Positions 8,921 through 18,753 of a stretch of DNA of 64,000 nucleotides are shown here, piece by piece; the stretch's first letter is position 1; each line of letters opens with the position of its first letter. Made by a program: the position numbers and the translations under genes. Source of the stretch: Candidatus Sulfotelmatobacter sp. GTDB taxonomy: Bacteria > Acidobacteriota > Terriglobia > Terriglobales > Acidobacteriaceae. Under the pieces are notes generated by a model, which had not been told where the DNA came from, did no database searches, and saw nothing but the letters and a program-made list of their open reading frames with translations. The stretch lies in contig JAOAPI010000056.1 in assembly GCA_025462865.1 (NCBI GenBank), forward strand, positions 1-64,000, in the 5' to 3' direction.

Positions 8921-9073
8921 AGATTCAGTGGCTAGTGTTCAGTGGCCAGTGGCTAGTAATAAGCGCCTCTTCATTGCAAGATCTGGTCGCTCTTAAGTTC
9001 CGGTCTGTGTCGGGCCGAGACTCATGACCGCCGAGCGGACCGCTGATTACCGGCTATTGGTTTCTGCCCCTGA

Positions 9074-10054
9074 TCACTCTCTGCCGGCTACTGTTCCCAC
9101 TGGCCGCTGATCACTGGCCACTGCCCGCTGCCCTCTCCGCATCTTCGCGGCTTTCACGGTGTTGTACATCAACATCGCGATAGTGAGAGGACCGACTCCG
9201 CCAGGGACGGGCGTGAGTGCTCCTGCCACCTCGGCGACTTCAGGATGCACGTCGCCAACCAGCGTGGAGCCTTTGGCGCGGAAAGCTTCTTCGCGCTTTG
9301 CGTTTTGATACAACCTGCCGCCGAACAGCCGTTGGAATACCGCGGGATCAGTGACTTTGTTCATGCCGACATCGATCACAGTCGCGCCGGGCTTCACGAA
9401 ATCGCTCGTGATCATCCCGGCGCGCCCGATTGCGGCGATAAGAAGGTCGGCACGGCGGCAGACTTCGGGCAGGTCGCGAGTTTTTGAATGGCACACCGTG
9501 ACCGTGGCGTTGGCGTTGAGCAGTAGCATGGCAACCGGCTTGCCGACAATATCGCTGCGCCCAACGATGATGGCCTCCTGCCCTCCGATCGGAATCTGGT
9601 AGCGTTTTAGGATCTCAATCACTCCGGCAGGAGTACACGGGACCAGGCCGGGACGCTGGGTAGAAAGGAAGCCAACGTTGACCGGATGGAAGCCGTCGAC
9701 ATCCTTGGCGGGATCGACTGCCATCAATATTTTTTTGGAATCCACTTGAGCGGGCAGCGGCAATTGCACCAGGATGCCATCAATCTCGTCGCGCCGATTG
9801 AGGTCTTCGACCAAAGCCAGAAGTTCCGCAGTGGTCGCGGTTTCGGGCGGAGTATGCTGCTCGCTGTACAGGCCAACTTCATTGCTGGCTTTGACTTTGC
9901 CGCGCACATAGACTTCCGACGCCGGATTATGGCCTACAAGAACGACGGCCAGGCCGGGGCGCACTCCGGCCGCCGTCATGGTCTTTACTTCCGCGGCTAC
10001 TTCGCTGCGGATTTCGATCGCGATCTTTGTGCCATCTAGAATTTTGGCGGGCAT
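9074..10054 (-). CDS. folD: Bifunctional methylenetetrahydrofolate dehydrogenase/methenyltetrahydrofolate cyclohydrolase
   Basis: DGILVQLPLPAQVDSKKILMAVDPAKDVDGFHPVNVG, PCTPAGVIEILKRY, VGRSDIVGKPVAMLLL, PVPGGVGPLTIAMLMYNTVKAA. Confidence 0.96.
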   Translation of the reverse strand: MPAKILDGTKIAIEIRSEVAAEVKTMTAAGVRPGLAVVLVGHNPASEVYVRGKVKASNEVGLYSEQHTPPETATTAELLALVEDLNRRDEIDGILVQLPLPAQVDSKKILMAVDPAKDVDGFHPVNVGFLSTQRPGLVPCTPAGVIEILKRYQIPIGGQEAIIVGRSDIVGKPVAMLLLNANATVTVCHSKTRDLPEVCRRADLLIAAIGRAGMITSDFVKPGATVIDVGMNKVTDPAVFQRLFGGRLYQNAKREEAFRAKGSTLVGDVHPEVAEVAGALTPVPGGVGPLTIAMLMYNTVKAAKMRRGQRAVASDQRPVGTVAGRE

Positions 10055-10176
10055 TTGGATTCAGGTCTTTGGCTTAAAAGCTCGGCTAGAAAAATCTTAC
10101 ACCGCCGAGTCCTCCGGGGAAATTATTCACTATCCAGAAACGGAATAGTTTATTCGTACAATGCCTCTGTCGTACA

Positions 10177-10353
10177 ATGCCTCCTATGATCGCTAAAGAT
10201 TTGCTTGAGATTCTTGTCTGCCCCGCCTGCAAACAGGCGCTCGAATATCGGCAGAATCCCGAGAGCCTGAAGTGCACTCAGTGCCATCGGGTCTATGCGG
10301 TGAAAGACGACATTCCCATCATGCTGGTGGATGAGGCAACGCTCGAAGCCTGA
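10177..10353 (+). CDS. Trm112 family zinc-ribbon protein
   Basis: Below the ORF-track size cut-off. (MPP)MIAKDLLEILVCPACKQALEYRQNPESLKCTQCHRVYAVKDDIPIMLVDEATLEA; start at 10177 or 10186. Confidence 0.85.
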   Translation: MPPMIAKDLLEILVCPACKQALEYRQNPESLKCTQCHRVYAVKDDIPIMLVDEATLEA

Positions 10354-10518
10354 ACCCGTCTTCCCTAAGTCGTCTTCCCTAGTCCTTTTCCATAAGTCGA
10401 TACCCAGTATCGATCTCCTTCTTCTCTCTCCTGCAGCTTCTTTTTGTAAGCGCTGGGTCCATTTACAAACCTTGACATTGCACAGCATGTTCTCTCGCTG
10501 AGACAGGTCGGATCCCTT

Positions 10519-10559
10519 AGTGTCCCAAAGCGACACTCCGTGTCATCTTTTGGGACACT
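10519..10559. repeat. Nested palindrome: AGTGTCCCAAA-GC-GACAC-TCC-GTGTC-ATCT-TTTGGGACACT
   Basis: Outer 11-bp arms 10519-10529/10549-10559 and inner 5-bp arms 10532-10536/10540-10544, read directly. Confidence 0.7.
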
Positions 10560-10768
10560 GAAGTCCCCGGGATGTCACGAGAAGGGGTGCGTGACGCAGG
10601 TTGGCTTACCCAGGTTGCCTGCAACTTACGATATCCACAGGGGTTTATGCATAGAGACGCGTTCCATTTTCACACAGGAAACGGGAAGGCGGGAGCGGCA
10701 ATTGAATTGCATGCAACTTGTAGTGCTGCCGATGAGTCTAATAGGCACAGAGAAGGTCGGAGTCGGAG

Positions 10769-11053
10769 GTGATGACGGCCATGTTTGAAAACGCAATGTC
10801 AATGAATGATACGGTGCACAACGATAAAGATAGATTCACGGCGACCGAGCTTGCGGCCCTACGCAGCGACTTGCTACAGGGCGGCATGATCGATTCTTAC
10901 GAGGCCGCCGAACTGCTGCAGGTTTTCCTCATGGGCCGGGGCTACGGGGTTTCGCCCAAAGCTGCCTTGGATGCAGCCGGTCGTGTTGAGATGGCGGGCT
11001 GCGCCTTGCCAGTCCTACAACATGAATTGGAGAATCTCGCGCTGGTGATGTAA
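10769..11053 (+). CDS. Hypothetical protein (94 aa)
   Basis: Coherent ORF ...FTATELAALRSDLLQGGMIDSYEAAELLQVFLMGRGYGVSPKAALDAAGRVEMAGCALPVLQHELENLALVM, followed by a hairpin terminator. Confidence 0.5.
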   Translation: MMTAMFENAMSMNDTVHNDKDRFTATELAALRSDLLQGGMIDSYEAAELLQVFLMGRGYGVSPKAALDAAGRVEMAGCALPVLQHELENLALVM

Positions 11054-11176
11054 TAGGATCCCGCAGGCCGGTGAACCTGCGGCGATGGAGTAAGGATTGG
11101 GTGACACAAGAAGCTAGATTTTGACATTCTGGTCCGTTCGTCGAAACAAGATTGAACGCACCAGTTCCACGCGAAG

Positions 11177-11205
11177 AAAGCCGGGCCAACCAGCCCGGCT
11201 TTGTG
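11177..11205 (+). terminator. Rho-independent-like hairpin AAAGCCGGGC-CAACCA-GCCCGGCTTT
   Basis: Perfect 10-bp stem, short T run; downstream of the CDS at 10769. Confidence 0.6.
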
Positions 11206-11501
11206 GCGTTTGGAGCCTGAATTTTTGGAAAAGGTCCCGCCGCTGAAACTGCTCCGGTGCTTCTGTTTCGTTGATGCGCCCATGATGCAGATTGCGCACC
11301 CACTAAGGGGCTTGACGCCAAAACCCACCTCTAAAAATATTCGAAGAAAACGCGGATTTCGGGTTGAAAACGGCTTTTTGAGGGTATACTGTTTTTACTG
11401 TAGTTGCCGGATTTACTCCCAGTAGTGCTCGGTTGTGATACCCGATGTGCGTCTGCCGGTAGCTGTGCTATGCGTTCAAATCCGCGCTGATTTGGAACGC
11501 C

Positions 11502-11510
11502 TGTGGATAA
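11502..11510 (-). promoter_or_regulatory. Isolated perfect DnaA-box sequence (TGTGGATAA = rc of TTATCCACA)
   Basis: Exact consensus match directly after a hairpin (GCGTTCAAATC..GATTTGGAACGC, 11472-11500). Confidence 0.3.
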
Positions 11511-11640
11511 GGGATGCTTGAAGGTCTCAGCATCCTTCTCTGGCCATTGGTTTCTGTCGGCCCCGTCACACGCTCGGCAGAACCAGCTTAAGGATCTCCC
11601 ACCGAGTTTCCTTTTGAACCCCCATTCGAGAGGTAGTTAC

Positions 11641-12807
11641 ATGTTGAAGCGAACCGTTCTGGTTCAGAGTGCGACCCTGGCTGGCCTTCTATGCGGCAGT
11701 CTTTTGTTCAATGGATGTTCAGGGGGCTCCGCTCCCGGTGCGACTCCCGCGGCGAGCGGCTCTCCAACGAGCACTTCGGGCAGCAGTAGTACCAGTCCGA
11801 CGGGCAATTCCACTACGGGCCTGACGATTTCCTCAACGCTTCCAGCGGCAACGGAAGCCTCCAGCTACAGCACAACCGTGAAGGTGACCGGCGGCAAGGC
11901 GCCATATGCTTTTTCGGTTGCATCTGGGGAACTCCCGCAGGGCCTGGGTCTCGGCAGCACTACCGGAACGATTTCGGGGACGCCCACCAACAACGGAAAT
12001 TTCAGTTTTACTCTATCGGTTGCGGATTCCGGCGGACTGTCACAACAGCAACCGCTCCAGTTGGCAGTTGCGAATCCTACGGTAGCGCCGGCGGCGGCGA
12101 GCAGCGGCCCATCGTTTTCGAACATACAACGTGCCGGCGGCTGGGGCCAGTTCGGGCAGAAAGGCCCGAACTATGTGGACTGCTCTCCTTCCCCGTGCAA
12201 TGGCATTTCTTTTTCCATGAAGCAGGGCGTGAGTTCTCCTTCGATGAGCGGCCAAGCCACCGAATTCAATGTTGGGGGAACTGCTCCTTTCGCTGACGGC
12301 TTGTGGAATAACCACTTGATCGGCCCCGCCTCGTCGCAAGGCATGGCTGATGACAATCAGTCAATTGTTCCCGGGCTGCACGACTTCACCTACGACGTGT
12401 ACTTCTACGGAGACAACTTCGGAGCATCGCAGGCGCTCGAGTTTGATATCAACCAGTTCTTCGGAGGCATGGGATTCATCTGGGGGCACGAGTGCCGCAT
12501 TGTGAGCGGCGGTGAATGGGACGTTTGGGACAACCAGAATGGCTACTGGAAGCACACAGGAGTTCCGTGCCATCCCAACAACAACGCCTGGAACCACCTC
12601 ATTCTCAAAGTGCAGCGGACGTCGGACAATCATCTGGTGTATCAATCGATCACGCTGAACGGGCAGACCAGCAACCTCAACTGGACGTTCGGGCACGGCT
12701 CCGCGCCCGGGTGGTATGGCGTCACAATCAACTATCAGATGGACGGGAACCAGAAGCAGGATTCATACAACGTTTATCTGGATAACTTGACGTTCTCGTA
12801 TCAGTGA
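11641..12807 (+). CDS. Lipoprotein with putative Ig-like domain
   Basis: Lipobox LLFNGCSGG; PYAFSVASGELPQGLGLGSTTGTISGTPTNNGNFSFTLSVADSGG (He_PIG-like motif). Confidence 0.8.
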   Translation: MLKRTVLVQSATLAGLLCGSLLFNGCSGGSAPGATPAASGSPTSTSGSSSTSPTGNSTTGLTISSTLPAATEASSYSTTVKVTGGKAPYAFSVASGELPQGLGLGSTTGTISGTPTNNGNFSFTLSVADSGGLSQQQPLQLAVANPTVAPAAASSGPSFSNIQRAGGWGQFGQKGPNYVDCSPSPCNGISFSMKQGVSSPSMSGQATEFNVGGTAPFADGLWNNHLIGPASSQGMADDNQSIVPGLHDFTYDVYFYGDNFGASQALEFDINQFFGGMGFIWGHECRIVSGGEWDVWDNQNGYWKHTGVPCHPNNNAWNHLILKVQRTSDNHLVYQSITLNGQTSNLNWTFGHGSAPGWYGVTINYQMDGNQKQDSYNVYLDNLTFSYQ

Positions 12808-12942
12808 GAAGAGGAAGGGGCAGTGTTTCGTAAAGGCTGCCTTGGGAACGCCCGGTTTGCCTGAGTCGGTCGCCTGGAGTGGGACGGCAATAAATTATTG
12901 GATGGCTGGTCGTATCGGGCGCTAACCGACACTGGAGCCCCT

Positions 12943-15597
12943 TCATGGCCTTAGGTGGCTCAGCAGCACGATGTCTGCTTCGCCCTTGCCAACTGCCGCG
13001 TAGATAAATTTTCCGTCCGACGACCACGAGACTCGCCGCGCAATGAACGTAGCTTGATGACCGAAATCGGTTACCGGTTTCAGACTGCCGTTGTCAGTTG
13101 CCACCGTCCACATGTTCGTTGTCGGTCCGTCCAGCAGCAGCACCGCGAGAAACTTTCCATCCGGAGAGAGCACCGGTTGCATGAGCAGGGATGACGTCAG
13201 ACGCGAGCCCGGAAGCCGGGTCAATACTTTGTTTGGACCGTTATCAGGCTTGGCCGCGTGGATTTCCATATCCGAAAAACCGTTCACGCCGGCCAGAGTT
13301 ACCACGTAGTAGAGCGTTCCGTCTGTCGCGATCGCCGGTCCGCGTCCATTCGGCTGGACTGTCCGGAGGTCGGTCCCATCCGGACGAACCTTATCGATGC
13401 GGAAACCTTTCGCCGTCGGGGGTGATACGTACAGCCACTTTCCATCGGGCGACCAGCAGGCCCATCCCCCGCCATCCGAGACTTTGTGTGCGTTGTTGCC
13501 GTCGACGTTCACTACCCACTGGTCCACATTCCATGCCGAGCTGCCACGATTGACATACGCAATGTGCTGCCCGTCAGGCGACCATACCGGAACTCCCAAA
13601 GCCACGCGGGGATCTTGCTCGAACGTGAGCTGCCGGATTTTCCCTGTTGATGGCTGCAAGATCCAAAGATTTCCGTGGCCCCCACTATCACTGAGATAGA
13701 CAATCTCGCCATCACCCGGCGCAACCGAAGGTGTTTGTGCAGCTCCAGTCTGGTGCGTAACCTGGACGCCGCGCCGCACATTGTCCTGCGGCGATCCGTC
13801 CACGGGATACTTCCAGATGTCGATCTGCACCCGAACACGGCTGGCGACCACATTGCCCTCGCGATCCACGTCCGGCGATATGTAAGATGTTTCCCCAAAG
13901 GTGAGCTGCTGCGGCGTTTTGTCTTTCAAGTGGGCTAGCCACAGGTTCATGGTTCGCATATACAGCACGGTATCGCCGCGCGAAGAGCTGAAAATCACGC
14001 CCGAGCTGTCCGGTAGCCAGGAAAAACCTGACTCCGGATTTCCGTCCTGAGTGATGCGATGCGGCTCGCCGCCGCTGATCGGCACGTAAAAGATGTCATA
14101 GTCAAATGTTCGACCACTCTGGTACCCGAGCATATTGTCGTCGGGAGACCAGCGTAAGTTGGAATAAATATAATCTCCAGGAAGTCGTGTGATTACGTGA
14201 GCATTCGACCCATCCCCATTTGCGATTGTTAATTCAACTTGTCCTTGATTCGCCAGCAAGTACGCGATTTGTTTGCCACGATGGCTCAGATCGGCGGGAA
14301 TGAGGCTACTGACAATCGGGCGGGCGGTGCCTCCCAGCGCAGGGATCTCCCAAACCTGCCCTAGTCCATTGGCTTCCCGAGATGGCGAGAAATAAGTCAG
14401 GGAACTGGAATCGACTGACCAACGTGGAGACTGATGGTCGGCATCATCATGCGTGACTTGCAGCGGCGCTCCCGCGGAGAGGAGCCGTATCCAGACTTGC
14501 CGCCGGCCACCAAGGTCGGAGGTGAAGGCCACCGATTTGCCGTCCGGCGAAAGCGCTGGAAATTCCTCTGTACCCACAAAGTCGGTCAGTCTTTTCAATT
14601 CAACCGGCAAACGACTCTGCTTGCGTACTGTAATTCGAGCTGCGAAAAATCCCAACGCCGTTGCCAGCACAACCGCAACCGCGACCGCTAGCGGCCACAA
14701 CTTTCGGGCTGCTCTGCTCACCGGTATAGGAGCTTCAGGAGTGCTCTCATCACGCGAAGCGATTCCCAGGTTGAATGCCAAGTCGCGAGCTGACTGAAAT
14801 CTGTCGCACGGATCTTTTTCAAGGCAACGGTGGACGATCAGTCCCAACACCGGCGCCAGATTGCGAACACTGGTAGACAGATCCGCAGGCTCCTCTTTGA
14901 GGATCGCGCTCATGGTGTCGGCAACCGTTGCTCCCCGGAAGGCACGTTTTCCAGAAATCATTTCGTAGCAAGTCGCGCCCAAGGAGAAAATGTCGGAGCG
15001 AGCATCCGCGGTGAGCCCGCGCACCTGCTCGGGGGACATGTATCCCACTGTGCCGAGCACCATGCCGCTCTCAGAGGACTTGAAGCCGTCGACTGTGCTT
15101 CCATCCGGATCCGGCCGGGTCAACTTGGCCAATCCGAAGTCGAGTATTTTCACTAGTCCGTCGCGATTGACGAACAGGTTTTCCGGCTTGAGATCGCGAT
15201 GGACGATACCGCGATCATGCGCCGCCGCCAAACCGCGGGCTATTTGCAAGGCATAATCCACGGTTTTCCGCACCGCAATTGAGCCTTGCAGTAGCCGCTC
15301 GCGCAAAGTTTGCCCCTGCAAGAGCTCGGTAATAAGGTAAGGAACTCCCGCCTCCGTGGTTCCGAACCGGTAAACAATGAGAATATTAGGATGGTTCAAC
15401 GCAGCCGCAGCTCTCGCCTCTTGTTCGAAGCGGCGCAATCTTTCAGAGTCGGAGACAAGTTCTTCCGGTAGCACTTTGACCGCTACGTCCCGACCCAGGC
15501 TGTGGTCACGAGCCCGATACACTTCGCCCATGCCTCCAGCCCCGAGAGGACCAAGAACTTCGCAGTCCCCGAAACGTGTTCCGACTGCTACTGGCAT
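12943..15597 (-). CDS. Serine/threonine protein kinase with C-terminal TolB/WD40-like propeller
   Basis: GPLGAGGMGEVYRARDHSLGRDVAVKVLP, HRDLKPENLFVNRDGLVKILDFGLAKL, then SPDGKSVAFTSD / WSPDGQHIAYVN repeats. Confidence 0.95.
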   Translation of the reverse strand: MPVAVGTRFGDCEVLGPLGAGGMGEVYRARDHSLGRDVAVKVLPEELVSDSERLRRFEQEARAAAALNHPNILIVYRFGTTEAGVPYLITELLQGQTLRERLLQGSIAVRKTVDYALQIARGLAAAHDRGIVHRDLKPENLFVNRDGLVKILDFGLAKLTRPDPDGSTVDGFKSSESGMVLGTVGYMSPEQVRGLTADARSDIFSLGATCYEMISGKRAFRGATVADTMSAILKEEPADLSTSVRNLAPVLGLIVHRCLEKDPCDRFQSARDLAFNLGIASRDESTPEAPIPVSRAARKLWPLAVAVAVVLATALGFFAARITVRKQSRLPVELKRLTDFVGTEEFPALSPDGKSVAFTSDLGGRRQVWIRLLSAGAPLQVTHDDADHQSPRWSVDSSSLTYFSPSREANGLGQVWEIPALGGTARPIVSSLIPADLSHRGKQIAYLLANQGQVELTIANGDGSNAHVITRLPGDYIYSNLRWSPDDNMLGYQSGRTFDYDIFYVPISGGEPHRITQDGNPESGFSWLPDSSGVIFSSSRGDTVLYMRTMNLWLAHLKDKTPQQLTFGETSYISPDVDREGNVVASRVRVQIDIWKYPVDGSPQDNVRRGVQVTHQTGAAQTPSVAPGDGEIVYLSDSGGHGNLWILQPSTGKIRQLTFEQDPRVALGVPVWSPDGQHIAYVNRGSSAWNVDQWVVNVDGNNAHKVSDGGGWACWSPDGKWLYVSPPTAKGFRIDKVRPDGTDLRTVQPNGRGPAIATDGTLYYVVTLAGVNGFSDMEIHAAKPDNGPNKVLTRLPGSRLTSSLLMQPVLSPDGKFLAVLLLDGPTTNMWTVATDNGSLKPVTDFGHQATFIARRVSWSSDGKFIYAAVGKGEADIVLLSHLRP

Positions 15598-15751
15598 AAG
15601 TACTGCCGATTATAGAACCCGGAACTGAGAACCATGAAAAGCACAAAAAGAAGTTTTGGGAGGGAAATAAACTTAAGAAGCTGGAGGCCTCGACGGTCAC
15701 ACTCTATCCCAGCATGCTTAAGTTAGCGCTGGTGAGCCGAGTCGCCGCTTC

Positions 15752-17323
15752 TCACTTTTTCTTCGCAGCTGCGGCGGCTCTTGCGGCGCGTTCCTGCAAG
15801 GCTAAGGTCACTACTTGCAGCATGTCGTCCTGCGGGGCGGGCTTACCGGTCCAGATTTCGAACTGGCGGGCGGCCTGGTGGACGAACATTTCAATTCCGG
15901 GAATGATTTGCGCGCCGCGCTCTTTGGCCAGTTGCAGCAGGCGCGTTTCGGGTGGATCGTAAATCATATCGAAGACGTAGCGCGCGTTGATTTCCTTTTC
16001 CTGCAGCGGCGTCTCCCGCGTGTTGCCCATTCCTACCGGCGTGGCGTTGATGATCACATCGAAGGCATACTTCTTAAGGTCAGCTCGTTTTATCGCGCGC
16101 GCATGGGCCCGCCGGGCAAGCTTCTGCGCCGGTGCGAGGCTGCGGTTGAGAATGTAAACCTCGGCTCCGCGTTCTTTGAGGCCGAAGACTGCGGCACGGG
16201 CTGCGCCTCCAGCGCCAAGCACCAGGATCTTTGCATCCTGCAAAGTGCTCAGGCGGCGCTCGAGAGGGCGGACAACTCCGGAAGTATCCGTGTTGAAGCC
16301 ATACAGTTTGCCGTCCTGGGCGCGGACCACGGTGTTGCACGCGCCGATCTTTGTGGTGTGCGAGTCGGTATTGTCGAGGTGCGGAAGGATAGCTTCCTTA
16401 TACGGCATCGTGATGCTGAGACCGTGGATGGGAATCTCGCGCACGCAGTTGAGCAGGTCCTTAAGCGTTTTGGCATGCAGTGCCAGGTAGACGGCATTAA
16501 CGTTCTCGCGGCGGAATGCCGCGTTCATGATCGCGGGAGAGAGCGAGTGGGCTACGGGATCTCCGGCAACTCCATAGACGCGGGTGGCGGCATCGACGGA
16601 TTCGATACGATAGACGCTGCGCAACTCCTGCGCGGTGACCTGGCCCGGGGCGGTTTCCTCGCCAGGTCCGGTTGAGGCGAAGGTGAAGGCGCTGCCTGCG
16701 CGTACTCCGAGTACTCGGCTGATGATGCCCTGTTCACCCATGCACAGGCCGACCAGGGGCTGTTTGTCGGCTTCGCGTCCCAGAAACTCGATCATGGAAA
16801 CGTTATCGGAAAGAGTGACGGCAGTGCTGACGATCTTGTAGAAGTCGGCAGGGAAGGCGCGCATCTTTTCCAGAGTTTCATCGAGCTTTTTCGTGCCCCG
16901 AAAGTCATGAAAAGAAAGAATAAGCGCCGAACGGGTACGCAGCTTCTGCAACTGCGCCGGCTTGCATTTGACTGCGGATTGGAGTTCGACGTCGACCAGT
17001 TGGCAGCCTGCGGCTGAGGCTTTGGCCAGGATATCGAGCTGAGAAGCGATGGAACCCCGAAACTTGCCTCCACTGGCGGCGCGGCGGCAGGTGGCGATGA
17101 CGGTTGTTCCAGGGTGAGTTTCGAAGAACTGTTTGATCTTTGGGATCGCCAGCCCGGACTTTGAAATGTGGTCCAACCTGAACTCCAGGAAGGGGTTGTC
17201 GCGAATTAGAGAGTCCGCTTTGCTGATTAGTTCGGAGGGGTCAGTCGCGGTAATCGCAACACATACCCTCGGAAGACGCAGGGGGAGTAAGCGAGGCGTA
17301 TAGCTGGTGGCGGCAGAAATCAT
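15752..17323 (-). CDS. aroDE: Bifunctional type I 3-dehydroquinate dehydratase/shikimate dehydrogenase
   Basis: N-terminal EFRLDH...SFHDF DHQase I signature; C-terminal YGVAGDPVAHSLSPAIMNAAF and LGAGGAARAAVFGL of shikimate dehydrogenase. Confidence 0.93.
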   Translation of the reverse strand: MISAATSYTPRLLPLRLPRVCVAITATDPSELISKADSLIRDNPFLEFRLDHISKSGLAIPKIKQFFETHPGTTVIATCRRAASGGKFRGSIASQLDILAKASAAGCQLVDVELQSAVKCKPAQLQKLRTRSALILSFHDFRGTKKLDETLEKMRAFPADFYKIVSTAVTLSDNVSMIEFLGREADKQPLVGLCMGEQGIISRVLGVRAGSAFTFASTGPGEETAPGQVTAQELRSVYRIESVDAATRVYGVAGDPVAHSLSPAIMNAAFRRENVNAVYLALHAKTLKDLLNCVREIPIHGLSITMPYKEAILPHLDNTDSHTTKIGACNTVVRAQDGKLYGFNTDTSGVVRPLERRLSTLQDAKILVLGAGGAARAAVFGLKERGAEVYILNRSLAPAQKLARRAHARAIKRADLKKYAFDVIINATPVGMGNTRETPLQEKEINARYVFDMIYDPPETRLLQLAKERGAQIIPGIEMFVHQAARQFEIWTGKPAPQDDMLQVVTLALQERAARAAAAAKKK

Positions 17324-17527
17324 CGATAGGTTCGGCGCGAATCTTACAGGGGGTTAATTGCAGATGCAACAGGGATTCGTAAATTGCCCGAAAAACCCTA
17401 TTTCCCAGAGCCTCTGACACCCTCGTAACCTTGACCCCCTCTTACCCCCTTGTTACCGTCGCAATTGAAGCCTGCTTCCATGGCGTATTGCTGGAGAGGA
17501 GGCGTGGTGTCTCTTCTCGGAGGTAAC

Positions 17528-18493
17528 ATGAAGAAAATAGGATTGTTATTGTTATTGGCAGCGACCGTAGCCGGGGCCCAATCAACCGGAGATGGGAGTG
17601 CGGCTTCCTCAAACACCCCGGAGGGCACAGCTTCCTCGTCCGTTGGCTTTCCCATTCAGCGCGTGCTGACGCCCACCTACGCGGACGTATACTGCGCTGG
17701 TTTCATTAGCCGGCAGACCCTGCCCGACGCTAACTTCGTCGCTGGCGGGTTGCAGACGCCGCAAGCCACGAAGTTCGTAAATGGCGATGTTGTCTACCTA
17801 AGAGGGTCAGGCTACAACCTGGGGGCGCAATACGAGATTGTGCGCGCCCTGCGGGATATTAATGAGTACGAGATGTTTCCGGGGCAGCGGAAGATGCTCA
17901 AGGCTACGGGACAACCCTACGAGGAAGTCGGCCGTGTGCGCGTAATCGATATCCGCAGCAAGTCAGCGGTTGCGTTGGTCGAATACTCTTGTGATCCGAT
18001 TAATCCTGGGGACACGGCGATTCCCTTCGCCGAGAAACAGATGCTGTCCTTTCACGCACCGCTTCGGTTCGACCGGTTCATGCCAACTGGTAGCAAGGTT
18101 TCTGGACGGATTGTCATGGCCAAGGATTTCGACTCGTACCTGGGAACCGGGCACAAAGTTTACCTCAATTTGGGATCGAACCAGGGCGTGAAGGTGGGCG
18201 ATTATTTCCGCGCGGTACGAAGCTATGAAGCCGACCTGAACGATCCCGTAGATTCGCTTTCTTTCAAAGCTGCGGTCAGTGAAGACACGCAGAAGAAGGA
18301 ACCGTCAGTGGATCCGCACATGTTCACGAAGTCCAACGGCCCGGTGATTCACGTCCGGGATCTGCCACGCCGCGCGGTCGGAGAACTCATTGTCATCGGG
18401 ACCACTCCTACCACGTCAACTGGGATGATCGTATTTGCCATGGAGGATGTGCACGCCGGCGATGGCGTGGAATTGGATGATCAGGCACAGTAA
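17528..18493 (+). CDS. Secreted hypothetical protein
   Basis: ATG 17528 with SD-like ggaggtaac; signal peptide MKKIGLLLLLAATVAGAQ. Confidence 0.7.
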   Translation: MKKIGLLLLLAATVAGAQSTGDGSAASSNTPEGTASSSVGFPIQRVLTPTYADVYCAGFISRQTLPDANFVAGGLQTPQATKFVNGDVVYLRGSGYNLGAQYEIVRALRDINEYEMFPGQRKMLKATGQPYEEVGRVRVIDIRSKSAVALVEYSCDPINPGDTAIPFAEKQMLSFHAPLRFDRFMPTGSKVSGRIVMAKDFDSYLGTGHKVYLNLGSNQGVKVGDYFRAVRSYEADLNDPVDSLSFKAAVSEDTQKKEPSVDPHMFTKSNGPVIHVRDLPRRAVGELIVIGTTPTTSTGMIVFAMEDVHAGDGVELDDQAQ

Positions 18494-18753
18494 AGGCAGT
18501 GGTCAGTGATTAGTGGTTAGTGGCCAGCAAGACACGGCTGCTAAGTTTCGCAAGTGCATAGACAATAGACAGGGAAGCTGGGGACGGGAAACCGTCCCCA
18601 ATTTGTTGGGGCAATGTTCGGTGGTCAGTGATTGGCGGTTACGCCTCCAGATGTGTCAGGGATATTGCGCCGAGAGATTCCAGTCAGCCGCAGCAGTTAG
18701 CGTCCGGGTGCAAGTTCTGATCACTAATCACTGGTCACTGGCCACTGCTCCTC
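18493..18753. repeat. Convergent intergenic segment flanked by degenerate AGTGNNN heptamer tracts in inverted orientation
   Basis: Left ggcagtggtcagtgattagtggttagtggcca; right (rc) cagtggccagtgaccagtgattagtgatca; middle hairpin ggggacgggaaaccgtcccc. Confidence 0.7.

Noticed and set aside
11461-11500. gcgttcaaatccgcgc considered as a tRNA T-arm
   Set aside because: No acceptor, D or anticodon arm can be assembled upstream; it forms a simple hairpin instead.
15815-16675. 286-aa plus ORF inside aroDE
   Set aside because: Antisense to aroDE, which has conserved motifs from end to end.
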